DNA of 64,000 nucleotides from Calliopsis andreniformis (Eukaryota > Arthropoda > Insecta > Hymenoptera > Andrenidae), in assembly GCF_051401765.1 (NCBI RefSeq), contig NW_027480422.1:24384001-24448000 (forward strand), given 5' to 3'. Shown piece by piece: positions 1 through 14,456 of this stretch. The translations under genes and the position numbers were made by a program. The stretch's first letter is position 1; each line of letters starts with the position of its first letter. The notes under the pieces were generated by a model. It did not search any database. It was given only the letters and a program-made list of their open reading frames with translations, and was not told the DNA's origin.

Positions 1-3000
1 AATGGACATTTCTACGTTTCGGGTAAACTAGGCTTCACTCTACGGCGTTGCTCTAACAGATCGAATAGCTAGGGACTTAGAATTCAACGCCAGAAGAATA
101 AAATACAGCATAAGTATAACAGTTCCTCCATCGTATAAAATGTATAATTGCAAGCAGTGTGAAGGTAATGGTCATTTCTACGTTCCGGGCAACCTAGGCT
201 TCACTCTATAGTATTGCTCCAACAGATCGAATAGCTAGGGCCTAAGAAGACAATGCCAGAAGCATAAAATACAATATAAATACAACAGCTTTTCCATCGT
301 ATATGGTGTATATTTGCAACCAGTGTGAAAGTTATGGTCATTTCTACGTTCCGGGCAACCTTGGCTTAACTCCAGGGCGTTGCTCCACCAGATCGAATAG
401 TTAGGGACTGTGAATACAACGCTAGAAGCATAATATACAATAAAAATGCAACAGTTTTTCAATTGTATAACAGGAATAACTGCAACCAGTGTGAAAGTAC
501 TGCTCATTTCTTCGGTCCGGGTAACCTAGGCTTGACTCTAGGGCGTTGCTCCACCAGACCGAATAGTCAGGGCCTAAGAAGTCAACGCCAGAAGCATAAA
601 ATACAATATAAATACAACAGTTTTTCCCTTGTATAACAGGAATAATTGCAACCAGTGTGAAAGCTATGGTCATTTCTACGTTCTGGGCAACCTAGGCTTC
701 ACTCAAGGGCGTTGCTCCACCACATCGAATTGTTAGGGCCTTAGAAGACAATGCCAGAAGCATAAAATACAATATAAATACAACAGTTTTTCCACTGTAT
801 AATATGAATAATTGCAAGCAGTGTGGAAGTAATGGTCATTTCTATGTTCCTTGCAACCGAGGCTTCACTCTAGGGCGTTGCTCCACCAGATCGAATAGTT
901 AGGGCCTAAGAAGTCAACGCCAGAAGCATAAAATACAATATAAATACAACACTGTTTCCCTTGTATAACAGGAATAATTGCAACCAGTGTGAAGGCTATG
1001 GTCATTTCTACGTTCCGGGCAACCTAGGTTTCACTCTAGGGCGTTGCTCCACCACATCGCATAGTTAGGGCCTTAGAAGTCAAGTCCAGAAGCATAAAAT
1101 ACAATAAAAATGCAACAGTTTTTCCATTGTATAACAGGAATAACTGCAACCAGTGTGAAAGTACTGGTCATTTCTACGTTCCGGGTAGCCTAGGCTTCAC
1201 TCCAGGGCGTTGCTCCACCAGATCGAATAGCTAGGGACTTAGAATTCAACGCCAGAAGAATAAAATACAACTTAAGTACAACAGCTTTACCATCGCATAA
1301 AATGAATAGTCGCAAACAGTGTGAAGGTAATGGTCACTTCCATGTTCCGGGCAACCTAGGCTTCACTCTAGGGCGTTGCTCCACCAGATCGAATAGTTAG
1401 GGCCTAAGAAGTCAACGCCAGAAGCATAAAATACAATATAAGTACAACAGTTTTTCCCTTGTATAACAGGAATAATTGCAACCAGTGTGAAAGCTATGGT
1501 CATTTCTACGTTCCGGGCAACCTAGGCTTCACTCAAGGGCGTTGCTCCACCACATCGAATTGTTAGGGCCTTAAAAGACAATGCCAGAAGCATAAAATAC
1601 AATATAAATACAACAGTTTTTCCACTGTATAATATGAATAGTTGCAAGCAGTGTGGAAGTAATGGTCATTTCTATGTCCCGGGCAACCGAGGCTTCACTC
1701 TAGGGCGTTGCTCCACCAGATCGAACAGTTAGGGCCAAAGAAGTCAACGCCAGAAGCATAAAATACAATATAAATACAACACTGCTTCCCTTGTATAACA
1801 GGAATAATTGCAACCAGTGAGAAAGTAATGGTCATTTCTACGTTCCGAGCAACCTAGGTTTCGCTCTATGGCGTTGCTCCACCACATCGAAAAGTTAGGG
1901 CCTTAGAAGTCAATGCCAGAAGCATAAAATAGAAGATAAATACAACAGTTTTTTCATCGTATAACAGGAATAATTGCAACAAGCCTGAAGTTAATGGACA
2001 TTTCTACGTTTCGGGTAAACTAGGCTTCACTCTACGGCGTTGCTCTAACAGATCGAATAGCTAGGGACTTAGAATTCAACGCCAGAAGAATAAAATACAG
2101 CATAAGTATAACAGTTCCTCCATCGTATAAAATGTATAATTGCAAGCAGTGTGAAGGTAATGGTCATTTCTACGTTCCGGGCAACCTAGGCTTCACTCTA
2201 GAGCATTGCTCCAACAGATCGAATAGCTAGGGCCTAAGAAGACAACGCCAGAAGCATAAAATACAATATAAATACAACAGCTTTTCCATCGTATATGGTG
2301 TATATTTGCAACCAGTGTGAAAGTTATGGTCATTTCTACGTTCCGGGCAACCTTGGCTTAACTCCAGGGCGTTGCTCCACCAGATCGAATAGTTAGGGAC
2401 TGTGAATACAACGCCAGAAGCATAATATACAATAAAAATGCAACAGTTTTTCAATTGTATAACAGGAATAACTGCAACCAGTGTGAAAGTACTGGCCATT
2501 TCTACGGTCCGGGTAACCTAGGCTTGACTCTAGGGCGTTGCTCCACCAGACCGAATAGTCAGGGCCTAAGAAGCCAACGCCAGAAGCATAAAATACAATA
2601 TAAATACAACAGTTTTTCCCTTGTATAACAGGAATAATTGCAACCAGTGTGAAAGCTATGGTCACTTCTACGTTCTGGGCAACCTAGGCTTCACTCAAGG
2701 GCGTTGCTCCACCACATCGAATTGTTAGGGCCTTAGAAGACAATGCCAGAAGCATAAAATACAATATAAATACAACAGTTTTTCCACTGTATAATATGAA
2801 TAATTGCAAGCAGTGTGGAAGTAATGGTCATTTCTATGTTCCTTGCAACCGAGGCTTCACTCTAGGGCGTTGCTCCACCAGATCGAATAGTTAGGGCCTA
2901 AGAAGTCAACGCCAGAAGCATAAAATACAATATAAATACAACACTGTTTCCCTTGTATAACAGGAATAATTGCAACCAGTGTGAAGGCTATGGTCATTTC

Positions 3001-3019
3001 TACGTTCCGGGCAACCTAG
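1..3019 (-). repeat. 12-monomer duplication (1,992-bp offset)
   Basis: The first ~1,027 bases recur from 1,993 to ~3,019 with few changes: both begin AATGGACATTTCTACGTTTC and continue through the same ordered variants. At ~3,019 the match jumps: the next ~310 bases instead follow the sequence that starts near 1,525 (offset 1,494, nine monomers). Homology that switches offset by whole monomers is what unequal exchange or gene conversion between misaligned monomers produces. Confidence 0.85.
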
Positions 3020-5330
3020 GCTTCACTCAAGGGCGTTGCTCCACCACATCGAATTGTTAGGGCCTTAGAAGACAATGCCAGAAGCATAAAATACAATATA
3101 AATACAACAGTTTTTCCACTGTATAATATGAATAGTTGCAAGCAGTGTGGAAGTAATGGTCATTTCTATGTCCCGGGCAACCGAGGCTTCACTCTAGGGC
3201 GTTGCTCCACCAGATCGAACAGTTAGGGCCTAAGAAGTCAACGCCAGAAGCATAAAATACAATATAAATACAACACTGTTTCCCTTGTATAACAGGAATA
3301 ATTGCAACCAGTGTGAAAGGTATGGTCATTTCTACGTTCCGGGCAACCTAGGTTTCACTCTAGGGCGTTGCTCCACCACATCGCATAGTTAGGGCCTTAG
3401 AAGTCAAGGCCAGAAGCATAAAATACAACAAAAATACAACAGTTTTTTCATCGCATAACAGGAATAATTGCAACCAGAGTGAAAGTCATGGTCATTTCTA
3501 CGTTCTGGGCGTCCAAGGCTTCACTCTGGGTCGTTGGTCCACCAGATCGAAAAGCTACGGCCTAAGAAGTCAACGCCAGAAGCATAAAATACAAAATAAA
3601 TACAATAGCTTTTCCATCGTCTAAACCGAATAATTGCACGTGTGTGAAAGGTATGGTCATTTCTACGTGCCGGGCAACCTAGGCTTCACTCTAGGCCGTT
3701 GGTCCACCAGATCGAGTAGTTAGGGCCTTCGAAGTCAACGCCAGAAGCACCAGATACGAAATAAATACAACAGTTTTTCCAACGTATAAAACGAATAATT
3801 GCAACCAGTGTGAAAGTAATGGTCATTTCTACGTTCCGGGCAACCTAGGCTTCACTCAACGGCGTTGGTGCACCAGATCGAATATTTAGGGCCTAAGAAG
3901 TCAACGCCAGAAGCATAAAATACAAAACAAATAACACATTTTTTCCATCCTATAACAGGAATAACTGCAACCAGCGTGAAAGTAAAGGCCATTGCTACGA
4001 TCCGGGCAACCTAGGCTTCACTTGAGGGCGTTGCTCAACCACATCGAATATCTACGGCCTTAGAAGTCAACGCCAGAAGCATAAAATACAATATAAATAC
4101 AGCAGATTTTCCATCGTATAAAATGAGTAATTGCAACCAATGTGAAAGTGATTGTCATTTCAACGTTCCGGGCAACCAAGGCTTAACTTTAGGGCGTTGC
4201 ACCACCAGATCGAATAGCTAGGGACTTCGAATTCAACGCCAGAAGCATTAAATACAATATAAATACAACAGCTTTTCCAACGTATAACAGGAAAGTTGCA
4301 ACAAGCGTGAAGGTAATGTTCATTTCCACGTCCCGGGCAATCTAGGCTTCACTCTAGGGCGTTGCTCCACTAGATCGAATAGTGAGGGCCTGAGTAGACA
4401 ACGCCAGAAGCATAAAATACAATATAAATACAACAGCTTTTCCATCGTATAACAGGAATAATTGCAACCAGTGTGAAAGATATGGTCATTTCTACGTTCC
4501 TGGCACCTAGGCTTCACTCTAGTTCGTTTTTCCACCAGATCGAATAGTTAGGGCCTAAGAAGTCAATGCCAGAAGCATAAAATACTATATAAATTCAACA
4601 GTTTTTCCACCGTATAACAGGAATGATTGCAACCAGTGTGAAAGATATGGTCATTTCTATGTTCCGGGCAACCTAGGCTTCACTCTAGGGCGTTGCGCCA
4701 CCAGATCCAATAGCTAGGGCCTTAGAAGACAACGCCAGAAGCATAAAATATAATATAAATACAACACTTTTTCCATCGTATAGCATGAGCAATTCCAACC
4801 AGTGTGAAACTAATGGTCATTTCTACGTTTCGGCCAACCCAGGCTTCACTCTAGGGCGTTGCTCCACCACAACCAATATCTAGGACCTTAGAAGTCAACG
4901 CCAGAAGCATAAAATACAATATAAATACAACAGTTTTTCCATCGTATAAAATGAATAATTGCAACCAGTGTGAAAGTGATGGTCATTTCTACGTTCCGGG
5001 CAGCCTAGGCTTCACTCTAGGCCGTTGGTCCACCAGATCGAATAGCTAGGGCCTAAGAAGTCAACGCCCGAAGCATAAAATACAATAAAAATAAGAAAGC
5101 TTTTCCACCGTATAACGGGAATAATTGCAACCAGTGTGAAAGTGATGGTCATTTCTACGTTCCGGGCAACCTAGGCTTAACTCCAGGGCGTTGCTCCACC
5201 AGACCGAATAGTTAGGGACTTTGAATACAACGCCAGAAGCATAAAATACAATAAAAATGCAACAATTTTTCCATCGTATAACAGGAATAACTGCAACAAG
5301 TGTGAAAGTACTGGTCATTACTACGTTCCG
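1993..5330 (-). repeat. Mosaic block, copy I
   Basis: This ~3.3-kb segment has relatives at about 11,452-14,456 (offset 9,459, then ~9,128) and 18,586-22,250 (offset 16,593, then 16,925). Shared markers include the GCACGTGTGTG variant (3,636; 13,096; 20,230) and CGTTCTGGGCGTCC (3,501; 12,960; 20,094). Copy I retains ~332 bp (two monomers, about 4,090-4,420) that both other copies lack. The AATAACACATTTTTTCC variant near 3,930 marks the same monomer in each copy. Confidence 0.85.
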
Positions 5331-5929
5331 GGCAACCTAGGCTTCAGTCTAGGGCGGTGCTCCACCAGATCGAATAGTTAGGACCCAAGAAGTCAACGCC
5401 AGAAGCATAAAATACAATATAAATACAACAGTTTTTCCATCGTATATGATGTATATTTGCAAACAGTGTGGAAGTAAAGGTGATTTCTACGATCCGGGCA
5501 ACCTAGGCTTAACTATAGGGCGTTTCTCCTCCAGATCGCATAGTTCGGGATCTAGAATTTAACGCCAGAAGCATAAAATACAATAAAAATGCAATAGTTT
5601 TTCAATCGTATATTAGGAATAATTGCGACCAGTGTGAAAGTACAGGCCATTTCTACGTTCCGGGCAACCTAGGTTTCGCTCTAGGGTGTTGTTCCACCAC
5701 ATCGAATAGCTAGGGACTTAGAAGTCAACGCCCGAAGCATAAAATACAAAATAAATACAACAGTTTTACCATTGTATAAAACGAATAATTGCAACCAGTG
5801 TTAAAGTTATGGTCATTTCTACGTTCCGGGTAACCTAGGCTTAACTACAGGGCGTTGCTCCTCCAGATCTAATGGTTAGGGACTTTGAATACAACGCCAG
5901 AAGCATAAAACACAATAAAAATGCAACAG

Positions 5930-8900
5930 TTTTTCCATCGTATAACAGGAATAACTGCAGCCAGTGTGAAGGTAATGGTCTTTTCTACGTTCCGGGCAAC
6001 CTAGGCTTCACTACAGGGCGGTTCACCACCAGATCAAGTAGTGAGGGCCTAACAAGTCAACGCCAGAAGCATAAAATACAATATCAATACAACAGCTTTT
6101 CCATCGTATATAATGTATATTTGCAAACATTGTGAAAGTAACGGTCATTTCTACGTTCCGGGCAACCTAGGCTTCACTCTGGGGCGTTGCTCCACCAGAT
6201 CGAATAGCTTGGGACTTAGAATTCAGCGCCAGAAGAATAAAATACAACTTAAGTATAACAGTTTTTCCATCGTATAAAATGTATAATTGCAAGCAGTGTG
6301 AAGGTAATGGTCATTTCTACGTGCCGGGCAACCTAGGCTTCACTCTAGAGAGTTGCTCCACCAGAACGAATAGTTAGGGCCTTAGATGTCAACGCCAGAA
6401 GCATAAAATACAAAATAAATACAACAGTTTTTCCAATGTATAAAACGAATAATTGCAACCAGTGTTAAACTTATGGTCATTTCTACGTTCCTGGCAACCT
6501 AGGCTTAACTCCTGGGCGTTGCTCCACCAGATCGAATAGTTAGGGACTTTGAATACAATGCCAGAAGCATAAAATACAATAAAAATGCAACAGTTTTTCC
6601 ATCGTATAACAGGAATAATTGCAACCACTGTGAAAGTACTGGTCATTTCTGTGTTCCGGGTAACCTGGGCTTCACACTAGGGCGTTACTCCACCAGATCG
6701 AATAGCTAGGGACTTAGAATTCAACGCCAGAAGAATAAAATACAACATATGTACAACAGTTTTTCCATCGTATAAAAGGAATAATAGCAACCAGTGTGAA
6801 AGTAATGGTCATTTCTACGTTCGGGGCAACCTAGGTTTCACTCTAGAGCGTTGCTCCACCAGAACGAATAGTTAGCGCCTAAGAAGTCACCGCCAGAAGC
6901 ATAAAATACAATATAAATACAACAGTTTTTCCCTTGAATAACAGGAATAATTGCAACCATTGTGAAAGCTATGGTCATTTCTACGTTCCGCGCAACCTAG
7001 GCTTCACTCTTGGGCGTTGCTCCACCACATCGAATAGTTAGGGCCATAGAAGTCAATGCCAGAAGCATAAAATACAATATAAATACAACAGTTTTTCCCT
7101 TGTATAACAGGAATAATTGCAACCAGTGTGAAAGCTATGGTCATTTCTACGTTCTGGGCAACCTAGGCTTCACTCAAGGGCGTTGCTCCACCACATCGAA
7201 TTGTTAGGGCCTTAGAAGACAATGCCAGAAGCATAAAATACAATATAAATACAACAGTTTTTCCACTGTATAATATGAATAATTGCAAGCAGTGTGGAAG
7301 TAATGGTCATTTCTATGTTCCTTGCAACCGAGGCTTCACTCTAGGGCGTTGCTCCACCAGATCGAATAGTTAGGGCCTAAGAAGTCAACGCCAGAAGCAT
7401 AAAATACAATATAAATACAACTCTGTTTCCCTTGTATAACAGGAATAATTGCAACCAGTGTGAAGGCTATGGTCATTTCTACGTTCCGGGCAACCTAGGT
7501 TTCACTCTAGGGCGTTGCTCCACCACATCGCATAGTTAGGGCCTTAGAAGTCAAGTCCAGAAGCATAAAATACAATAAAAATGCAACAGTTTTTCCATTG
7601 TATAACAGGAATAACTGCAACCAGTGTGAAAGTACTGGTCATTTCTACGTTCCGGGTAGCCTAGGCTTCACTCCAGGGCGTTGCTCCACCAGATCGAATA
7701 GCTAGGGACTTAGAATTCAACGCCAGAAGAATAAAATACAACTTAAGTACAACAGCTTTACCATCGCATAAAATGAATAGTCGCAAACAGTGTGAAGGTA
7801 ATGGCCATTACTACGTCCCGGGCAACCTAGGTTTCGCTCTATGGCGCTGCTCCACCAGAACGAATAGTTAGGACCTAAGAAGTCAACGCCAGAAGCATAA
7901 AATACAATATAAGTACAACAGTTTTTCCGTCGTATAGAATGAATAGTTGCAACCAGTGAGAAAGTAATGGTCATTTCTACGTTCCGAGCAACCTAGGTTT
8001 CGCTCTATGGCGTTGCTCCACCACATCGAAAAGTTAGGGCCTTAGAAGTCAATGCCAGAAGCATAAAATAGAAGATAAATACAACAGTTTTTTCATCGTA
8101 TAACAGGAATAATTGCAACAAGCCTGAAGTTAATGGACATTTCTATGTTTCGGGTAAACTAGGCTTCACTCTACGGCGTTGCTCTAACAGATCGAATAGC
8201 TAGGGACTTAGAATTCAACGCCAGAAGAATAAAATACAGCATAAGTATAACAGTTCCTCCATCGTATAAAATGTATAATTGCAAGCAGTGTGAAGGTAAT
8301 GGTCATTTCTACGTTCCGGGCAACCTAGGCTTCACTCTAGAGCATTGCTCCAACAGATCGAATAGCTAGGGCCTAAGAAGACAACGCCAGAAGCATAAAA
8401 TACAATATAAATACAACAGCTTTTCCATCGTATATGGTGTATATTTGCAACCAGTGTGAAAGTTATGGTCATTTCTACGTTCCGGGCAACCTTGGCTTAA
8501 CTCCAGGGCGTTGCTCCACCAGATCGAATAGTTAGGGACTGTGAATACAACGCTAGAAGCATAATATACAATAAAAATGCAACAGTTTTTCAATTGTATA
8601 ACAGGAATAACTGCAACCAGTGTGAAAGTACTGGTCATTTCTACGGTCCGGGTAACCTAGGCTTGACTCTAGGGCGTTGCTCCACCAGACCGAATAGTCA
8701 GGGCCTAAGAAGTCAACGCCAGAAGCATAAAATACAATATAAATACAACAGTTTTTCCCTTGTATAACAGGAATAATTGCAACCAGTGTGAAAGCTATGG
8801 TCATTTCTACGTTCTGGGCAACCTAGGCTTCACTCAAGGGCGTTGCTCCACCACATCGAATTGTTAGGGCCTTAGAAGACAATGCCAGAAGCATAAAATA

Positions 8901-9083
8901 CAATATAAATACAACAGTTTTTCCACTGTATAATATAAATAATTGCAAGCAGTGTGGAAGTAATGGTCATTTCTATGTTCCTTGCAACCGAGGCTTCACT
9001 CTAGGGCGTTGCTCCACCAGATCGAATAGTTAGGGCCTAAGAAGTCAACGCCAGAAGCATAAAATACAATATAAATACAACAG
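5930..9083 (-). repeat. 3,154-bp (19-monomer) tandem unit, first copy
   Basis: This is the first unit of a tandem duplication whose spacing is exactly 19 x 166. Markers repeat 3,154 bp apart, for example GCAGCCAGTG at 5,957 and 9,111 and the monomer starting AATGGACATTTC at 8,132 and 11,286. The copies differ at only a few bases (for example GGGCGTTG near 6,517 against GCGCGTTG near 9,671). The 5' part also matches 22,855-24,610 at offset 16,925. Nothing but monomers is present. Confidence 0.85.
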
Positions 9084-12000
9084 TTTTTCCATCGTATAAC
9101 AGGAATAACTGCAGCCAGTGTGAAGGTAATGGTCTTTTCTACGTTCCGGGCAACCTAGGCTTCACTACAGGGCGGTTCACCACCAGATCAAGTAGTGAGG
9201 GCCTAACAAGTCAACGCCAGAAGCATAAAATACAATATCAATACAACAGCTTGTCCATCGTATATAATGTATATTTGCAAACATTGTGAAAGTAACGGTC
9301 ATTTCTACGTTCCGGGCAACATAGGCTTCACTCTGGGGCGTTGCTCCACCAGATCGAATAGCTTGGGACTTAGAATTCAGCGCCAGAAGAATAAAATACA
9401 ACTTAAGTATAACAGTTTTTCCATCGTATAAAATGTATAATTGCAAGCAGTGTGAAGGTAATGGTCATTTCTACGTGCCGGGCAACCTAGGCTTCACTCT
9501 AGAGAGTTGCTCCACCAGAACGAATAGTTAGGGCCTTAGATGTCAACGCCAGAAGCATAAAATACAAAATAAATACAACAGTTTTTCCAATGTATAAAAC
9601 GAATAATTGCAACCAGTGTTAAACTTATGGTCATTTCTACGTTCCTGGCAACCTAGGCTTAACTCCTGCGCGTTGCTCCACCAGATCGAATAGTTAGGGA
9701 CTTTGAATACAATGCCAGAAGCATAAAATACAATAAAAATGCAACAGTTTTTCCATCGTATAACAGGAATAATTGCAACCACTGTGAAAGTACTGGTCAT
9801 TTCTGTGTTCCGGGTAACCTGGGCTTCACACTAGGGCGTTACTCCACCAGATCGAATAGCTAGGGACTTAGAATTCAACGCCAGAAGAATAAAATACAAC
9901 ATATGTACAACAGTTTTTCCATCGTATAAAAGGAATAATAGCAACCAGTGTGAAAGTAATGGTCATTTCTACGTTCGGGGCAACCTAGGTTTCACTCTAG
10001 AGCGTTGCTCCACCAGAACGAATAGTTAGCGCCTAAGAAGTCACCGCCAGAAGCATAAAATACAATATAAATACAACAGTTTTTCCCTTGAATAACAGGA
10101 ATAATTGCAACCATTGTGAAAGCTATGGTCATTTCTACGTTCCGCGCAACCTAGGCTTCACTCTTGGGCGTTGCTCCACCACATCGAATAGTTAGGGCCA
10201 TAGAAGTCAATGCCAGAAGCATAAAATACAATATAAATACAACAGTTTTTCCCTTGTATAACAGGAATAATTGCAACCAGTGTGAAAGCTATGGTCATTT
10301 CTACGTTCTGGGCAACCTAGGCTTCACTCAAGGGCGTTGCTCCACCACATCGAATTGTTAGGGCCTTAGAAGACAATGCCAGAAGCATAAAATACAATAT
10401 AAATACAACAGTTTTTCCACTGTATAATATGAATAATTGCAAGCAGTGTGGAAGTAATGGTCATTTCTATGTTCCTTGCAACCGAGGCTTCACTCTAGGG
10501 CGTTGCTCCACCAGATCGAATAGTTAGGGCCTAAGAAGTCAACGCCAGAAGCATAAAATACAATATAAATACAACTCTGTTTCCCTTGTATAACAGGAAT
10601 AATTGCAACCAGTGTGAAGGCTATGGTCATTTCTACGTTCCGGGCAACCTAGGTTTCACTCTAGGGCGTTGCTCCACCACATCGCATAGTTAGGGCCTTA
10701 GAAGTCAAGTCCAGAAGCATAAAATACAATAAAAATGCAACAGTTTTTCCATTGTATAACAGGAATAACTGCAACCAGTGTGAAAGTACTGGTCATTTCT
10801 ACGTTCCGGGTAGCCTAGGCTTCACTCCAGGGCGTTGCTCCACCAGATCGAATAGCTAGGGACTTAGAATTCAACGCCAGAAGAATAAAATACAACTTAA
10901 GTACAACAGCTTTACCATCGCATAAAATGAATAGTCGCAAACAGTGTGAAGGTAATGGCCATTACTACGTCCCGGGCAACCTAGGTTTCGCTCTATGGCG
11001 CTGCTCCACCAGATCGAATAGTTAGGACCTAAGAAGTCAACGCCAGAAGCATAAAATACAATATAAGTACAACAGTTTTTCCGTCGTATAGAATGAATAG
11101 TTGCAACCAGTGAGAAAGTAATGGTCATTTCTACGTTCCGAGCAACCTAGGTTTCGCTCTATGGCGTTGCTCCACCACATCGAAAAGTTAGGGCCTTAGA
11201 AGTCAATGCCAGAAGCATAAAATAGAAGATAAATACAACAGTTTTTTCATCGTATAACAGGAATAATTGCAACAAGCCTGAAGTTAATGGACATTTCTAC
11301 GTTTCGGGTAAACTAGGCTTCACTCTACGGCGTTGCTCTAACAGATCGAATAGCTAGGGACTTAGAATTCAACGCCAGAAGAATAAAATACAGCATAAGT
11401 ATAACAGTTCCTCCATCGTATAAAATGTATAATTGCAAGCAGTGTGAAGGTAATGGTCATTTCTACGTTCCGGGCAACCTAGGCTTCACTCTATAGCATT
11501 GCTCCAACAGATCGAATAGCTAGGGACTTAGAATTCAACGCCAGAAGAATAAAATACAGCATAAGTATAACAGTTCCTCCATCGTATAAAATGTATAATT
11601 GCAAGCAGTGTGAAGGTAATGGTCATTTCTACGTTCCGGGCAACCTAGGCTTCACTCTAGAGCATTGCTCCAACAGATCGAATAGCTAGGGCCTAAGAAG
11701 ACAACGCCAGAAGCATAAAATACAATATAAATACAACAGCTTTTCCATCGTATATGGTGTATATTTGCAACCAGTGTGAAAGTTATGGTCATTTCTACGT
11801 TCCGGGCAACCTTGGCTTAACTCCAGGGCGTTGCTCCACCAGATCGAATAGTTAGGGACTGTGAATACAACGCTAGAAGCATAATATACAATAAAAATGC
11901 AACAGTTTTTCAATTGTATAACAGGAATAACTGCAACCAGTGTGAAAGTACTGGTCATTTCTACGGTCCGGGTAACCTAGGCTTGACTCTAGGGCGTTGC

Positions 12001-12403
12001 TCCACCAGACCGAATAGTCAGGGCCTAAGAAGTCAACGCCAGAAGCATAAAATACAATATAAATACAACAGTTTTTCCCTTGTATAACAGGAATAATTGC
12101 AACCAGTGTGAAAGCTATGGTCATTTCTACGTTGTGGGCAACCTAGGCTTCACTCAAGGGCGTTGCTCCACCACATCGAATTGTTAGGGCCTTAGAAGAC
12201 AATGCCAGAAGCATAAAATACAATATAAATACAACAGTTTTTCCACTGTATAATATGAATAATTGCAAGCATTGTGGAAGTAATGGTCATTTCTATGTTC
12301 CTTGCAACCGAGGCTTCACTCTAGGGCGTTGCTCCACCAGATCGAATAGTTAGGGCCTAAGAAGTCAACGCCAGAAGCATAAAATACAATATAAATACAA
12401 CAC
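9084..12403 (-). repeat. 19-monomer tandem unit, second copy, expanded by one monomer
   Basis: Second unit of the 3,154-bp duplication. It is 3,320 bp long because one monomer is itself duplicated: 11,341-11,506 and 11,507-11,672 are nearly identical and absent as a pair from the first unit. The homology with the first unit ends near 12,403, where an ACACTGCTTCCC variant replaces ACAGTTTTTCC. From ~10,220 onward this unit also belongs to the ~3.7-kb block repeated at 17,355-21,090 (offset 7,134). Confidence 0.83.
11341..11672 (-). repeat. Single-monomer tandem duplication (2 x 166 bp)
   Basis: ACAGATCGAATAGCTAGGGA starts at 11,341 and again at 11,507, and the intervening monomer (EcoRI-type variant with GAATTC and GAAGAATAAAATACAGC) is repeated almost base for base. 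The same doubled monomer occurs at 18,475 and 18,641, exactly 7,134 bp away, so the doubling preceded copying of the larger block. Only one copy of the pair exists near 2,034 and 8,173. Confidence 0.88.
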
Positions 12404-14456
12404 TGCTTCCCTTGTATAACAGGAATAATTGCAACCAGTGTGAAGGCTATGGTCATTTCTACGTTCCGGGCAACCTAGGCTTCACTCAAGGGCGTTGCTC
12501 CACCACATCGAATTGTTAGGGCCTTAGAAGACAATGCCAGAAGCATAAAATACAATATAAATACAACAGTTTTTCCACTGTATAATATGAATAGTTGCAA
12601 GCAGTGTGGAAGTAATGGTCATTTCTATGTCCCGGGCAACCGAGGCTTCACTCTAGGGCGTTGCTCCACCAGATCGAACAGTTAGGGCCTAAGAAGTCAA
12701 CGCCAGAAGCATAAAATACAATATAAATACAACACTGTTTCCCTTGTATAACAGGAATAATTGCAACCAGTGTGAAAGGTATGGTCATTTCTACGTTCCG
12801 GGCAACCTAGGTTTCACTCTAGGGCGTTGCTCCACCACATCGCATAGTTAGGGCCTTAGAAGTCAAGGCCAGAAGCATAAAATACAACAAAAATACAACA
12901 GTTTTTTCATCGCATAACAGGAATAATTGCAACCAGAGTGAAAGTCATGGTCATTTCTACGTTCTGGGCGTCCAAGGCTTCACTCTGGGTCGTTGGTCCA
13001 CCAGATCGAAAAGCTACGGCCTAAGAAGTCAACGCCAGAAGCATAAAATACAAAATAAATACAATAGCTTTTCCATCGTCTAAACCGAATAATTGCACGT
13101 GTGTGAAAGGTATGGTCATTTCTACGTGCCGGGCAACCTAGGCTTCACTCTAGGCCGTTGGTCCACCAGATCGAGTAGTTAGGGCCTTCGAAGTCAACGC
13201 CAGAAGCACCAGATACGAAATAAATACAACAGTTTTTCCAACGTATAAAACGAATAATTGCAACCAGTGTGAAAGTAATGGTCATTTCTACGTTCCGGGC
13301 AACCTAGGCTTCACTCAACGGCGTTGGTGCACCAGATCGAATATTTAGGGCCTAAGAAGTCAACGCCAGAAGCATAAAATACAAAACAAATAACACATTT
13401 TTTCCATCCTATAACAGGAATAACTGCAACCAGCGTGAAAGTAAAGGCCATTGCTACGATCCGGGCAACCTAGGCTTCACTTGAGGGCGTTGCTCAACCA
13501 CATCGAATATCTACGGCCTTAGAAGTCAACGCCAGAAGCATAAAATACAATATAAATACAACAGCTTTTCCATCGTATAACAGGAATAATTGCAACCAGT
13601 GTGAAAGATATGGTCATTTCTACGTTCCTGGCACCTAGGCTTCACTCTAGTTCGTTTTTCCACCAGATCGAATAGTTAGGGCCTAAGAAGTCAATGCCAG
13701 AAGCATAAAATACTATATAAATTCAACAGTTTTTCCACCGTATAACAGGAATGATTGCAACCAGTGTGAAAGATATGGTCATTTCTATGTTCCGGGCAAC
13801 CTAGGCTTCACTCTAGGGCGTTGCGCCACCAGATCCAATAGCTAGGGCCTTAGAAGACAACGCCAGAAGCATAAAATATAATATAAATACAACACTTTTT
13901 CCATCGTATAGCATGAGCAATTCCAACCAGTGTGAAACTAATGGTCATTTCTACGTTTCGGCCAACCCAGGCTTCACTCTAGGGCGTTGCTCCACCAGAT
14001 CGAGTAGCTAGGGACTTAGAATTCAACGCCAGAAGAATAAAATACAACATAAGTATAACAGTTCTTCCATCGTATAAAATGTATAATTGCAAGCAGTGTG
14101 AAGGTAATGGTCATTTCTACGTTCCGGGCAGCCTAGGCTTCACTCTAGGCCGTTGGTCCACCAGATCGAATAGCTAGGGCCTAAGAAGTCAACGCCCGAA
14201 GCATAAAATACAATAAAAATAAGAAAGCTTTTCCACCGTATAACGGGAATAATTGCAACCAGTGTGAAAGTGATGGTCATTTCTACGTTCCGGGCAACCT
14301 AGGCTTAACTCCAGGGCGTTGCTCCACCAGACCGAATAGTTAGGGACTTTGAATACAACGCCAGAAGCATAAAATACAATAAAAATGCAACAATTTTTCC
14401 ATCGTATAACAGGAATAACTGCAACAAGTGTGAAAGTACTGGTCATTACTACGTTC
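11452..14456 (-). repeat. Mosaic block, copy II, with 332-bp loss
   Basis: Matches copy I at offset 9,459 up to ~13,544 and at ~9,127-9,128 afterwards, so two monomers present at 4,090-4,420 are missing. A patch at about 13,995-14,120 does not match copy I (CGAGTAGCTAGGGACTTAGA replaces ACCAATATCTAGGACC); it matches 15,325-15,450 instead. At ~14,456 the sequence leaves copy I and follows the 2,512-type variant GGTAACCTAGGCTTGACTC. Confidence 0.82.
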
